From the NCBI GenBank assembly GCA_030248295.1, contig JASANH010001278.1, positions 365,501 to 429,500 of the forward strand: a stretch of DNA of 64,000 nt. The letters are read 5' to 3'. Under the pieces are notes generated by a model that saw only the letters and a program-made list of their open reading frames with translations, did not search any database and was not told the origin of the DNA. Origin of the DNA: Mesodorylaimus sp. YZB2_4. Lineage: Eukaryota > Nematoda > Enoplea > Dorylaimida > Dorylaimidae. The translations under genes and the position numbers were made by a program. Positions 33,401-43,096 of the stretch are shown piece by piece (position 1 is the first letter of the stretch; each line of letters opens with the position of its first letter).

Positions 33401-36400
33401 GTTGGATTCTTGCACGCACAGCACATTGGGGGAGGTCTTCTGCCCAAACGGATCCGAATTCGCATGCTGTGCGGCAAAAGTCAAAGATGAAGCCTGGGTG
33501 GAAATCTGGGAGTGTGTTGTTTATTTACTGATAGACTACGTAATAAACGTTGGTTCCAACGTTGGTTCCAACGCATGGATGCTATCAATGTCGCTCTCAC
33601 AGATAGTATTCCTCGGATACGGATTCGTCTTAAAAAAATAAACACCCTTGGATGACTCGGGAAGTATTGAATTTGGTCTTAGCAAAGAATGCGGCATATA
33701 AAAGTTGGCGCCGTAGCGGCGACTTGAGTGATCAGCAGCTATTCTTGACTTTGCGGCGGCAGTGTCGGGTTAGAATCAAGGAGGCGAAGTCGGAGTACAT
33801 CACGAAGACTTTCGCTGGTCGTTTTGGTCAGCTTTTCGCCAACTGTCACGTGACGACCGTTCTGTGCCTGACTTGCGACTCGACCGCGGCCACCCATTGA
33901 CCATGCCGAGTGAAAAATCGGCCATTCTTAACGATGCTTTTGCTAAGAATTTCAACACAACAGGGTACCTACGGACCTTACATGCCTCCTCCACTCGATT
34001 CTGATTACCCGAGAGATTATTCTGTGGCCCCCTCGCTCATTGAGAGAGAAATCCATCGTCTTCATGAAAACATTGCTCCTGGTGATGATGGCATCACTGT
34101 CCCTATTCTAAAGAAAATTGCGCCGCCCATCGCCCTAGCTGTGTCCATTCTTTTCACCCGTTCAATGGACAATGGAGAGTTCCCCTCATCGTGGAAATGC
34201 GCAAAGGTAATATTCCGGTCGGCAAGCCTGGTGGGGACCAGAGTTTGCCCTCATCGTATCGACCAATTTTCTTATTGCCGATCTTGTCTAAAGTCCTTGA
34301 GCGCCATGAGGACAAATTGCTTCGATCGTCCTTGCTTCTGTCTGACCAACAGCATGGATTTAGGCCGCGTCGTGGCACCAACGGGGCATTGATCCTTATG
34401 AGTCAGCGAATTCATGACTGGCTTCATGAAAATCAAGCTGGATGTGTGGCGGGGATCTACTTGGACTTGAAAAAGGCATTCGATCAGGTGCCTCATTCAA
34501 AACTCCTCGCCTCGCTGCAAACTGATCACAATGCATCGCCTAAATTGCTCCAGTGGCTTTGCTCCTATCTGATTAGACGCTCGCAAAGGGTGGAAGTAAA
34601 GAATTGTTTATCAGCGATTTTCACCTGTGCCCTTCGGGTGTTCCTCAGGGATCGGTACTCGGTCCGACCCTGTTTATTGCCTTTATTGATCCACTGTTGC
34701 GTCTCTTCGCCGATCGATTTCTTCAGCTTTTATTGCAAGCATATGCTGATGACTTGTGCTTGCTCGTCCCGGCAAAACGTCTGGAAGACGTGTCAGCTCT
34801 CGCACAGCCTGCATTGGATTTTATCGATCAGTGGATATTGAAATCAGGTTTTGAATTTAACGTGTCTAAGACTCAATGTATTTTATATTGGTATCGCTAA
34901 GGCGCCCTCGCATCTTCCCCCCAAGCTGTATCTGAATGGTCATCGTCCCGCCTTCGTCGATCAGATCAAATACCTGGGCGTCCTCTTCTCGGCTGATATG
35001 CGATTTTCTGAGCATGTTTCGACGACTGCCCGCAGTGCCATTGCAATGATTGGGGCGCTGACTAGGAAACTCGACCGCCATGTCCGCCCGCCCGTCCTCC
35101 AAACTGTCTATGACGCGTGCATCCGGGCGGAGTTGGAATATGGCGCTTGTGCCTGGGACCCTATTCTAATGTCGGCCATAAATGAGCTGGAGAGGGCTCA
35201 GAGATTGGCAGTTCGGCAATGCCTGCGCGAATGGGTGGTCAACTACGATGTGGGCTTTCTCAACTTGGCTGGAGTCGCCTGTATGATCGCCGCAAACGCC
35301 TGAAGCTGGTGCAATTTCACAAATTTTACTTTGGGCTCCACGATTTCCCCAATAATTTTACTCACATCACCCATCCCCATGCCACCAGAAACGCTAACCG
35401 GCATCAAGTTTTGTTGCAAGCAGATACCCGGCTTACGTATTCTAAAAATTTTTTATCGTCGACAGGTCTCTTGTGGAATAATTTGAGTGAAGATCTCGTT
35501 TTCTTTAAGTTTTCTTTTTTTCGTAACCGGGTTACTAAGATGACGTTTTCATGATTTGATGTTTTCAATTTCTTTGCAGACGTTTATTGTGTATTCATTA
35601 TCTGTGTCTGGGGTCCCTGAGTGTGCACAGGCGCTTGGCTACCAGTAAAATTGGATTGGATTGGATGTCCAGTCCAAATGTCCTGACAAAAAACAAAGGC
35701 AACAACCAAATTCATGTTTCACAACTGGTGACTGCAGTCTGCGACAATTTATACTTCGTCGCACACTGCTGGGCTTGGGTTTGGGCTTATTCATGCGGCA
35801 TCAAATAGTGTAGTATATTTTGAACGTTCCTTTTAATAATAACACAAGGTATCGATGAAATATTTAAAAATAATTGAGTCATTTAACTGCTCTTTCACTG
35901 ATGCGCCGGCAAACGCTGCTAGTTCTATCGCAGGACTGGAAATGATTAGTGTGCAGACATTGCACATAACATTTCTTGCGACAGGGTATCCACTTCCGAT
36001 TGCACATAGTGAGCACGCAGATTGGAAGTGGATACCCTGTCGCAAGAAATGTCATATGCAATGTCTTCACATTAATTATTTTCAGTCTTGCAGTAAAACT
36101 AGCAGCATTCGCCTGCGCATCAGTGAAAGAGCAGTTAAATGACGCAATTATTTTTAAATATTTCATCGATACCTGGAGTTATTATTAAAAGGAACGTTCA
36201 AAATATACTCTACTATTTGATGCCGCATGAATAAGCCCAAACCCAAGCCAAGCAGTGTGCGACAAAGTATAAATTGTCGCAGACTTCAGTCACCAGTTGT
36301 GAAACATGAATTTGGTTGTTGCCTTTGTTTTCAACTTCTGGACATTTGGACTGGACATCACGTAGTCTATCAGTAAATAAACCACACTCCCGGATTTCCA

Positions 36401-36490
36401 CCCAGGCTTCATCTTTGACTTTTGCCGCACGGCATGCGAATTCGGATCCGTTTGGGCAGTAGACCTCTCCCAATTACTTAAGTGTGCACG
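33400..36490. mobile_element. Large palindromic element, left arm split by a LINE
   Basis: The sequence is an inverted repeat centred near 36011. The right arm runs from about 36023 to 36480 without interruption. The left arm is 33420-33541 plus 35664-35999. Mirrored landmarks: GGAGGTCTTCTGCCCAAACG at about 33430 against its inverse near 36460; GATAGACTACG at 33531 against its inverse at about 36360; CGGCATCAAATAGT near 35796 against its inverse near 36220; GACAGGGTATCCACTTCC near 35982 against its inverse at about 36030. The left-arm pieces are separated by about 2.1 kb of LINE, absent from the right arm. No transposase is seen; it is probably a fold-back DNA transposon. Confidence 0.75.
33542..35663 (+). 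mobile_element. 5'-truncated non-LTR retrotransposon (CR1/Jockey-like LINE), frameshifted
   Basis: A reverse transcriptase relic spread over several frames. Landmarks: an upstream linker region with PWMTREVLNLVLAKNAAYKSW-like residues (about 33647-33710); DLKKAFDQVPH (about 34466); GVPQGSVLGPTLF (about 34637); YADDL catalytic box (about 34742); IKYLGVLFSADMRF and the helical thumb with ELEYGACAWDP (about 34965-35165). The 3' end is a short ATTGG tandem tail (about 35650-35664), as in some LINEs. No endonuclease domain is present, so it is 5'-truncated. At least three frame changes make it dead. It is inserted into the left arm of the surrounding palindrome. Confidence 0.85.
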
Positions 36491-36928
36491 AATCCCGGAC
36501 CTGGTCTCCCGAGCGTCGGTCAGAGTGGCTAGACTATTTTTCTGCCCATTTGAAATGTAAAACTCTTTGCCATCCTCTATCCTTTTTAAAAACCCGCCTA
36601 CAGCCACCCCACTCTTGTGCTTTTCCTCGTTTTTCTGATGCCATCGGAAACGCTCTTGCTGGTTAGACAAGCGAACATCTAAACTCACGAACAGCCGTAA
36701 GCTGGATGAAAAATTGTTCCTTTGCACCTCGACAATTGGTGCTCCCTGATCAACATATAAATTATCGAGATTTATAGCTGCAATCACAGCCCACCACTTC
36801 TCCAGCCTAAGCCAACATCAACTGTTGCAGCAAGCCTATCACCTTTCCACTCCAGTTTGCCTGTCTTTTAAGCTGGCATAGCTTGGTTCTTTGCGCCAGA
36901 ATAGAAATTCGATATTCATCGCTCAAAT
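36491..36928. other. Spacer and 5' region of the first Cys-rich gene
   Basis: Between the palindrome end and the first ATG of the cluster. It holds a short minus-strand frame without support. The last bases before 36929 should contain the promoter and 5' UTR of the gene. Confidence 0.4.
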
Positions 36929-37835
36929 ATGGATAAAATCGTACTGTCGATTGTGCTGTTGTCTTGCTTGAGTGCTGCATTGGCTCGAGACGAGACGGCA
37001 GCGTGTCGCGATATCACTCGTCAAACGTGTAGTGGATTCCAGCAATGTTGTGCAAGCAAATGCGGTGGTCCTCACCAAACATCGTGCACCGAAGGTGGCG
37101 GCCGAATTTCCCAAGCCTCGTGCCAGTGTGAAGGAAGGTAAAGAAGTGTGCATAGAGGTATGCGAAATTACAAACCTTGAATGATGTTTAGAGGCGGCAG
37201 CATAAGTCACGGACAGACCACTGACCACTCGACAATTTGCCGCTTGGCTGCTGAAGGATCGTGCAGGTCGTTCAAGACCTGCTGCGAGAACCGCTGCGCT
37301 CGTCCTGCTCGTTTTAGCTGTAGCTCACGTGGCTCTAGCTTAACTGAGTCTGTGTGCCAATGCCCAGCCTCCAGTTCGTCCAGTGGCCATGGACAGTTCA
37401 TTCAAACCACTCCACGATACAGCAGTGGTGGATCCCATCATGGGTAAGATGTCAAAATTTGATCTGCTGATGTCGCTGGAGGTTTTGTGGGTTGTGGGTT
37501 TGGTCAATCGCGGTCAATGCACCATCGCCAAATTGTTCTCTTTGGATCCATCCTTCTACAAATACTACAAATTTTGACAACTTTGGTTCCCTGCGGTCAT
37601 CTGCTCTGTAAATCCAAGATATGAGACAAAATTTTCTATCCTTTTTAGTGGTGGTCTGCGTGAAACAGCCGGCGAAGAAGATTACACTCAAACCTGCACC
37701 CGCAATTATCGCGACTGCACCGCTTTCCGCTCTTGTTGTCAGAACAGATGTTCTGGTCGTGGTGTCCAAAGTCAATGTCAAGAAAGCGGGGGCCATTTGA
37801 AGAACACCATCTGCAAGTGCCGTGCGCATTTCTGA
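36929..37835 (+). CDS. Secreted protein with three eight-cysteine domains (cluster gene 1)
   Basis: Three exons: 36929-37137, 37192-37443, 37649-37835 (648 nt, 215 residues), both introns phase 2. Residues 1-19 form a signal peptide (MDKIVLSIVLLSCLSAALA), so it should enter the secretory pathway. Each exon encodes one domain with the spacing C-x(6-7)-C-x(5)-CC-x(3)-C-x(7-8)-C-x(11)-C-x-C, enough for four disulfides. Domains 1 and 2 are joined by a short Gly/Ser/His stretch; domains 2 and 3 by a Ser/Gly/His-rich linker. I do not recognise the domain: it is neither ShK nor the nematode DB module by spacing. Function unknown; a cuticle, defence or excretory-secretory role would be a guess. First of four tandem plus-strand genes. 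Confidence 0.85.
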
Positions 37836-38657
37836 TCGTCAGAATACGATAAACCATAAAAGTGCTTGAAACTCTATGATAAATTGTAGATAGAAATGTG
37901 AAGTAAAAAAAAGTAGGCTTTGCACATCTCATTGAATAAGGTGGATAGAAATAAATTCGAGCAAATTGTGGCTTGAGAGCTGTCCGGTGTCAACTGCAGA
38001 GAAAAACTTGTGCCTGCCTGGTCAGAGCCGATGGATCACGAGTAGAGTTTTCTAAAAAGTTCTATGTAGGTCTCTGACAGAAGAAATGTGATTGAAGCCT
38101 TCGCTGCTAAGAGCTAATTTCAATGTAATTTCCCTTGAGTGGTGATAAGACTTGGACTTTTATTCATTTCGCAGCACGAGGACTCCTATTGGCGAGGCCT
38201 GACGCTAATTCTGAGTTCTTGCCACTGCCGCCTTATAAGAATATCAGATGGATGCAAAACTTTGGACACGAAAAAACGAAGAAATTGTCATAATTTCTTC
38301 AGGGCTGCCTTTTTAAATGTGGGAAGAAAATTGCCTCGCAATCCTGTATCTGCTGATGAATTCAGGAATTTTCCCATGCTTAGCTGTCTCCAACGACAAT
38401 AGGTTGAGGCCCCAAATCAACCAGCCTTAGCTCGTGACAACTGAGCAGTTCGAATTGCTTTGCACTAAAGTTTTTGCACCCCAGTAAAACCCAACTAGCA
38501 CTCCATTTATCATTCCCACAGTCGACGAAGAGCAGCTGCGGTTTTTGGCCAGACATTACGACTTTCCCTGGGCTAGCTGAACTAAAAGTTTCTGTTTTTG
38601 TTGGCGAGGTTCAAGAAATTACGAAGCTAACAATTAGCTTGAGAAAGGCTGACAGCA
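37836..38657. other. Spacer between cluster genes 1 and 2
   Basis: No further eight-cysteine exon was found on either strand. It presumably holds the 3' UTR of gene 1 and the promoter of gene 2. Confidence 0.4.
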
Positions 38658-40111
38658 ATGAAAGTTTTGGCTATTTGCCTGGTTTTTACCATAATATTGC
38701 AAGAACTAAAAGCAGGCGAAGATCAATCGGCGCAATGTCGAACTGGGAGTCGAACGGAAGATTGCAATAGTTTTGGTCGCTGCTGTGCCCGCCATTGTCA
38801 AGGCCCTCATGACTCGTCGTGCACTGAAGATGATGGGAGAATTGTGGCTAGCAATTGTTATTGCGAAGGGTATGCACTGTACACTGCAGATTTAATGATT
38901 TCACTTACTGCAGCTTACTGTGGTACTGCTTCACTGCACTGCACCACACTGTGCAGTGTCACAGCACTGATGCAGTGGCACCATTGCAATCACAGAACTC
39001 AGCCTGGTTTTTTGGATCATTATCACTGCATACCTAAAATGTTACGCTGGGGTCCATTGTCTTGTTGACCATTGTCTCATTTTAGCAATCCTCAAGATGG
39101 CGAGCAGAATATTGGCCTGGGCGACCTGAGCCGCGAAAGCGAGCAGACGTCCCCTGGTCGAAGAGGCAGTAGCGGTGGCAGTGTTGGCCACAGGGAGGGG
39201 TCGTTCGGTTCTACTGGGGGTCGACGAGAAAGCCAAGGCAGCATCAGCAGTGGTTTCGGCACAACGTCCTCCAGTTTGAGCGGTGGTGGCGGTTTTGGTA
39301 GTGTGGGCGATCACGCGAGTATTTGCAGGACCCGATCGCGTACTTGCGCCGATTTCATCAGCTGTTGCAATAGTCAATGTCCGAATCCACTGAGAGTTTC
39401 GTGTGCGCCTGGAGAACTGTATTACGCAGTGTGCCGGTGCCCTGGTGATGTGAGTATTGATAGTGAACGGCCGCTGAGTCCCACTGGCAGGCCAGGGTAA
39501 GCTATCGCCGGCAGATCGTGCTGAACTTAACCTGTGATATCGGGATCATAGACTTATCCCCACTTGAGCTACAACTAATGTTTCAGGTCAATTCGAGACC
39601 CGATTCGCGACCCGGGTGCTGATCACACAGCCTCGTGTAAGATTACAGCCAACAACGATTGTCTGGAATTCAAGCGCTGCTGTTCGACCACATGCGAACG
39701 AAAATATTCGTCTCGATGCAGCGGGGATGGCCGTGGTCGTCTAATGAGCGCCTACTGCCGTTGCACAACCACCACCACAACGTGAGTGTTTCCATTCAGA
39801 GCATCTCCTACTCATGATCTGGTCTTAACCATTCCTCTATGTATCTACACATTTCCAGGACGTTCGGTCGTCCTGGCTCTTTGTCGGACCCACCTCGACG
39901 CGGCGGTGATCCACTGCCTCCTCGCCGTGATACAATCGGAGGCGGTTTCCACGACCACTCCCAAACGTGCCGCGACCTGGCTGTGGGTGGATCGTGCGAC
40001 TCGTTTCGCTCCTGTTGCAACACGCGTTGTCGATCGGGTCGCAATCAAGATCAGTCGTGCAGTAGTCGGGATGGAAGGATAACTACTGCTGTGTGCACTT
40101 GTACTGATTAG
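38658..40111 (+). CDS. Secreted protein with four eight-cysteine domains (cluster gene 2)
   Basis: Four exons: 38658-38869, 39086-39496, 39587-39781, 39859-40111 (1,071 nt, 356 residues); all three introns are phase 2. The signal peptide is MKVLAICLVFTIILQELKAG (about 1-20). Each exon carries one domain of the family motif C-x(6-8)-C-x(5)-CC-x(3)-C-x(7-9)-C-x(9-12)-C-x-C. Exon 2 opens with a roughly 75-residue Gly/Ser/Arg-rich linker (GSSGGSVGHREGSFGSTGG), and exon 3 ends in a run of threonines that continues into exon 4. The longest member of the cluster. The linkers suggest flexible beads-on-a-string modules, perhaps O-glycosylated at the Ser/Thr stretches (inference). Function unknown. Confidence 0.85.
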
Positions 40112-40554
40112 CTGGTTTCAATACTCTAAAATTGTGTCTTTGATTTTTGGAAAAAGTAGTAGGTATCTTTGTGAAAACGAGGTGCTTTTCGGTCGTATTT
40201 GATATCTTTGCGCAATAATGATTTCCATAAGCTCTAGTGGTTCATACTGTTCAGTACCTCAAACTCTTAAACATACTAGCACAGTTTTACTTCTCACTTA
40301 GTCCCAACCACAGAATCATAGGCCAAACATTCTTCCCACGCACTTCTCTTTGAAATATGACCACGTCGAGAGCACGCGCTGGGGCAAGATCAACTTATCA
40401 GTTAAGCAGAGGGTAAAACTCTATCACGTACACCAGCCACCGGCGCGGCTAGCAGAAGAAAATTTTAGGCTTCACTCAAAACAGATCGCTGGCCCAACAG
40501 CTTATACCACTGAAAAACTAAGATCTTGCTCGCCTACTGTAACTCGAGAAGAAA
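40112..40554. other. Spacer between cluster genes 2 and 3
   Basis: No extra cysteine-domain exon seen. Likely the 3' UTR of gene 2 and the 5' region of gene 3. Confidence 0.4.
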
Positions 40555-41118
40555 ATGCAGTCGCTGGTGCTGGTATTTTGTTTATTAACCTGCATTATGC
40601 TGATTGTACCATCGAAATCAGATTTGTCATTGACAACGTAAGTCCAAGCAATTTGCATGGCTTGTATGAACAACAATTATTGTGCTCATGATTTTGCAGT
40701 TCGTATTCTTGGTTCGAAATATATGGAAAAAACATGCACTGTTTGGACTCTTCCCACACTTCTACACTACATGAGTCCATAGTATGGCTATTCAGACAAC
40801 ACCTGTGCAGGAAATGCGCCTTGCAGAGCCATCCTCTACCTGCACTACTCCACATTGTGCTGTGCACTTGAACGACATCTGCACTCAATTCTCAATTCTC
40901 TTTGGTATTTCAGTGAAAGGAGCGGCTTGCGAGAAACTGGCGATCATGGCGACGCGGATTATACTCTGACCTGCAATCGAGCCGGCCGCGACTGCACAGC
41001 TTTCAATCGATGCTGCAACGAAAGGTGTTCAAGGCGCGACGCGCGCATCGATGCCCGCACGTGCAACGATGGGCCTGACGGATTGAGCAATACTCTGTGC
41101 AAATGTCGAACTGCATGA
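40555..41118 (+). CDS. Secreted single-domain eight-cysteine protein (cluster gene 3)
   Basis: Two exons: 40555-40637 (signal peptide, MQSLVLVFCLLTCIMLIVPS) and 40914-41118 (one domain); 288 nt, 95 residues, phase 2 intron (AC|T). The domain follows C-x(6)-C-x(5)-CC-x(3)-C-x(10)-C-x(11)-C-x-C. Exon 2 is clearly related to the last exon of cluster gene 1: both start GLRET, have YTxTC then DCTAF, and end with NT-(I/L)-CKCR near the stop. That suggests gene 3 arose by duplicating that exon behind a new signal-peptide exon, or by loss of internal exons. Here the signal-peptide exon carries no domain, unlike the other three genes. An unrecognised exon in the 276-bp intron is not excluded. Confidence 0.75.
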
Positions 41119-41639
41119 TAAAACTCTGCATTCTGGTTTGGATAAAGTAGTAGCGATTTCAGCTTTTTAGTAGATGAGTGATTTTTTAAAATGCAGCATA
41201 ATCCTGTAGAAAACATTTTTCACTCGCCCTGTCTTGTCTCGTGCACTTTCTCGAGAAATTTTTTGGGGTAAGCAAAAGCAGCTCCTTTTAAAGCATTATT
41301 CCCGCATTTCCGTTCCTGACCTGGTCATGCACTTGGTCTCGACTAAAGCCCGGGGCCTGCAAATGGTCAGCATGCGGTACATAATTTACTCGTCTGGCAC
41401 AACAACCTTTGCACTCACAAATAATTCAATCTTTCCCATCCACCCCTGCCCTGACTCACTCTTCCCTCGCTAGTCAGTCACGTCTGAATTCTAAGTCCGC
41501 CATGGCAAATATAACTGTAAGATTGGTGCTTGCGCCTGGCATTCACTGTGCTCCATACAAGACCGGAAATGGTGTAACCGAAAGGCCTGGTAGGCCCCAT
41601 GGCATGTGGGAGAGTAATCATCTCCCTAGCTGGAATACG
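41119..41639. other. Spacer between cluster genes 3 and 4, left part
   Basis: Includes an inverted partial R2 repeat at about 41580-41640 (CCATGGCATGTGGGAGAGTA mirrors the R2 3' part). No coding feature seen. Confidence 0.4.
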
Positions 41640-41880
41640 TCAGCCCCTCAGGTTGGCGGTTCAGACGCAGATATTGCCGCCCAGCTCCCCTCTGGACTTG
41701 CAACCCGTCATGCCTATAGCCTGCAGCCACGGTATGATCGGCGAGGCCATGAGGTGACCAGCTCTCAAGACAGGCTCCCTACTCCAGTTGGACCCCCCTT
41801 TCGAGGGCATCCTGCCAGTACCAGCATCCCAGGATGATACTGGGCGAGAAGGGGCCCTTCCTGAGTGCGGTTCGAGAACA
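41640..41880 (-). mobile_element. SINE-like element fragment (minus copy)
   Basis: Reverse complement of part of the 5280-5720 element. Shared blocks are GCGAGGCCATGAGGTGACCA, GAGGGCATCCTGCCAGTACC and CCAGGATGATACTGGGCGAG. It lies between cluster genes 3 and 4. No clear Pol III box in this copy. Confidence 0.6.
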
Positions 41881-42386
41881 CTGCCTTGATTCTTTCTACC
41901 CAGTCAGCGTCCACCGCTACTTGCAAGACTTGCATTGCTGCGGTCGCAGTTTTTGCTTCTCTCTTGGTCCTGCCAGGTTAGGTCACAGTGGCATTCTCTC
42001 AGACACCATTATGCGATCCGCAAAGTGTCAGATATAGAATATTCATGTCTCACGAGTCAGTCAGTGAACGGGAGTCATGTGCATTCAAGTCAGTTTTTTC
42101 AGCGACAAAGCATTCTAACACTGTCGTTTTTATGCGCCAAAGAAAATATCACAATCGCTCACACGACTAGCGCACAAATTTTGGCAGTAAAACAGTTGCC
42201 TCTTGTGATAACAAAAGACCAATGCGAAGCGCTCTATCATTTTTCAGTTCCTCCAGGGAAAACAATGGGAGACAATATATCTTGCCACTATAGGCGCTAT
42301 CCCAGCATAAGACACTGCTAGAAGTGCATTTAGTTCGCTCAACTCGGCTTTCAATTCGCACATTTCTCCTAGCTAACGACGCGAAA
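41881..42386. other. 5' region of cluster gene 4
   Basis: No coding feature supported. The likely promoter and 5' UTR of gene 4 are in its last part. Confidence 0.35.
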
Positions 42387-43096
42387 ATGTGGACATCAGC
42401 GTTCCTATGTTGTATTTATTTTCAAATAGCATTATCGGCGCCATCAGGCACGACCAATTCGTGTTTGGCATCGGAATATCAAACTTGCAATCGTTACCAG
42501 CAATGCTGCGCTAATCGATGCGGTGGCCAATACGAGTCATCTTGCTCGGAAGAGAATAATCGCGTTCAGACGGCCTCGTGTCATTGCAAGAATTTTGGGT
42601 CAGTGTAATGAGTGCTTCCACAAAATTCTCTCAGCTGAATTTTCAAATCTAAAGGGGGTTACTTAGTAATGAACCAAAATTTCCTCAGTTATCCTGTTAG
42701 CCCTGCAGTTTACACAGCCAGCCTTTGACCAGGCATTATCAGCCAAATCATTGTGCTGCCCAACTTTCTTTTGATAAGCCAGAAACATGTGAGTTTTATG
42801 GCAAACAAAAAAAGCAGCCTCAGTCTACAGAAAATGTGATTTTTTGTTTTAGGGCTGTGCAAGTTCGAGTCACCGAGCCACCAACTTCCCATCATGGTAG
42901 TGGTCGCAACACAGGCACTGTTGGTGCCGGCAGCAGTGATGCTAATCACGTGTGCCGCACGCGTGTGGGCACAACTGGATCGTGCGACGCGTTCAAGCAG
43001 TGCTGCAGGAACCACTGCGCCCGTGGATACAGTCACTTCGCGTGTAGCGCGACCAACAATCGCATCTCGTCCTCCACCTGCACTTGCGCTCCTTGA
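42387..43096 (+). CDS. Secreted protein with two eight-cysteine domains (cluster gene 4)
   Basis: Two exons: 42387-42598 and 42853-43096 (456 nt, 151 residues), phase 2 intron (GG|G) with a GTCAGT donor and a T-rich ttttag acceptor. Signal peptide MWTSAFLCCIYFQIALSAPS (about 1-20). Domain 1: C-x(7)-C-x(5)-CC-x(3)-C-x(7)-C-x(11)-C-x-C; it is closest to domain 1 of cluster gene 1 (CC-(A)-x-(K/R)-CGG and SASC-like ending). Domain 2: C-x(9)-C-x(5)-CC-x(3)-C-x(8)-C-x(11)-C-x-C. A Gly/Ser/His linker (SHHGSGRNTGTVGAGSSDA) separates them. The first exon is the same length as that of gene 2 (212 nt) and 3 nt longer than that of gene 1 (209 nt). Last gene of the array; function unknown. Confidence 0.85.

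Noticed and set aside
36929-43096. Assignment of the cysteine domains to ShK or other toxin families
   Set aside because: The vicinal CC plus terminal C-x-C with invariant 5 and 3 spacings does not fit ShK spacing, and no other evidence of toxicity is present.
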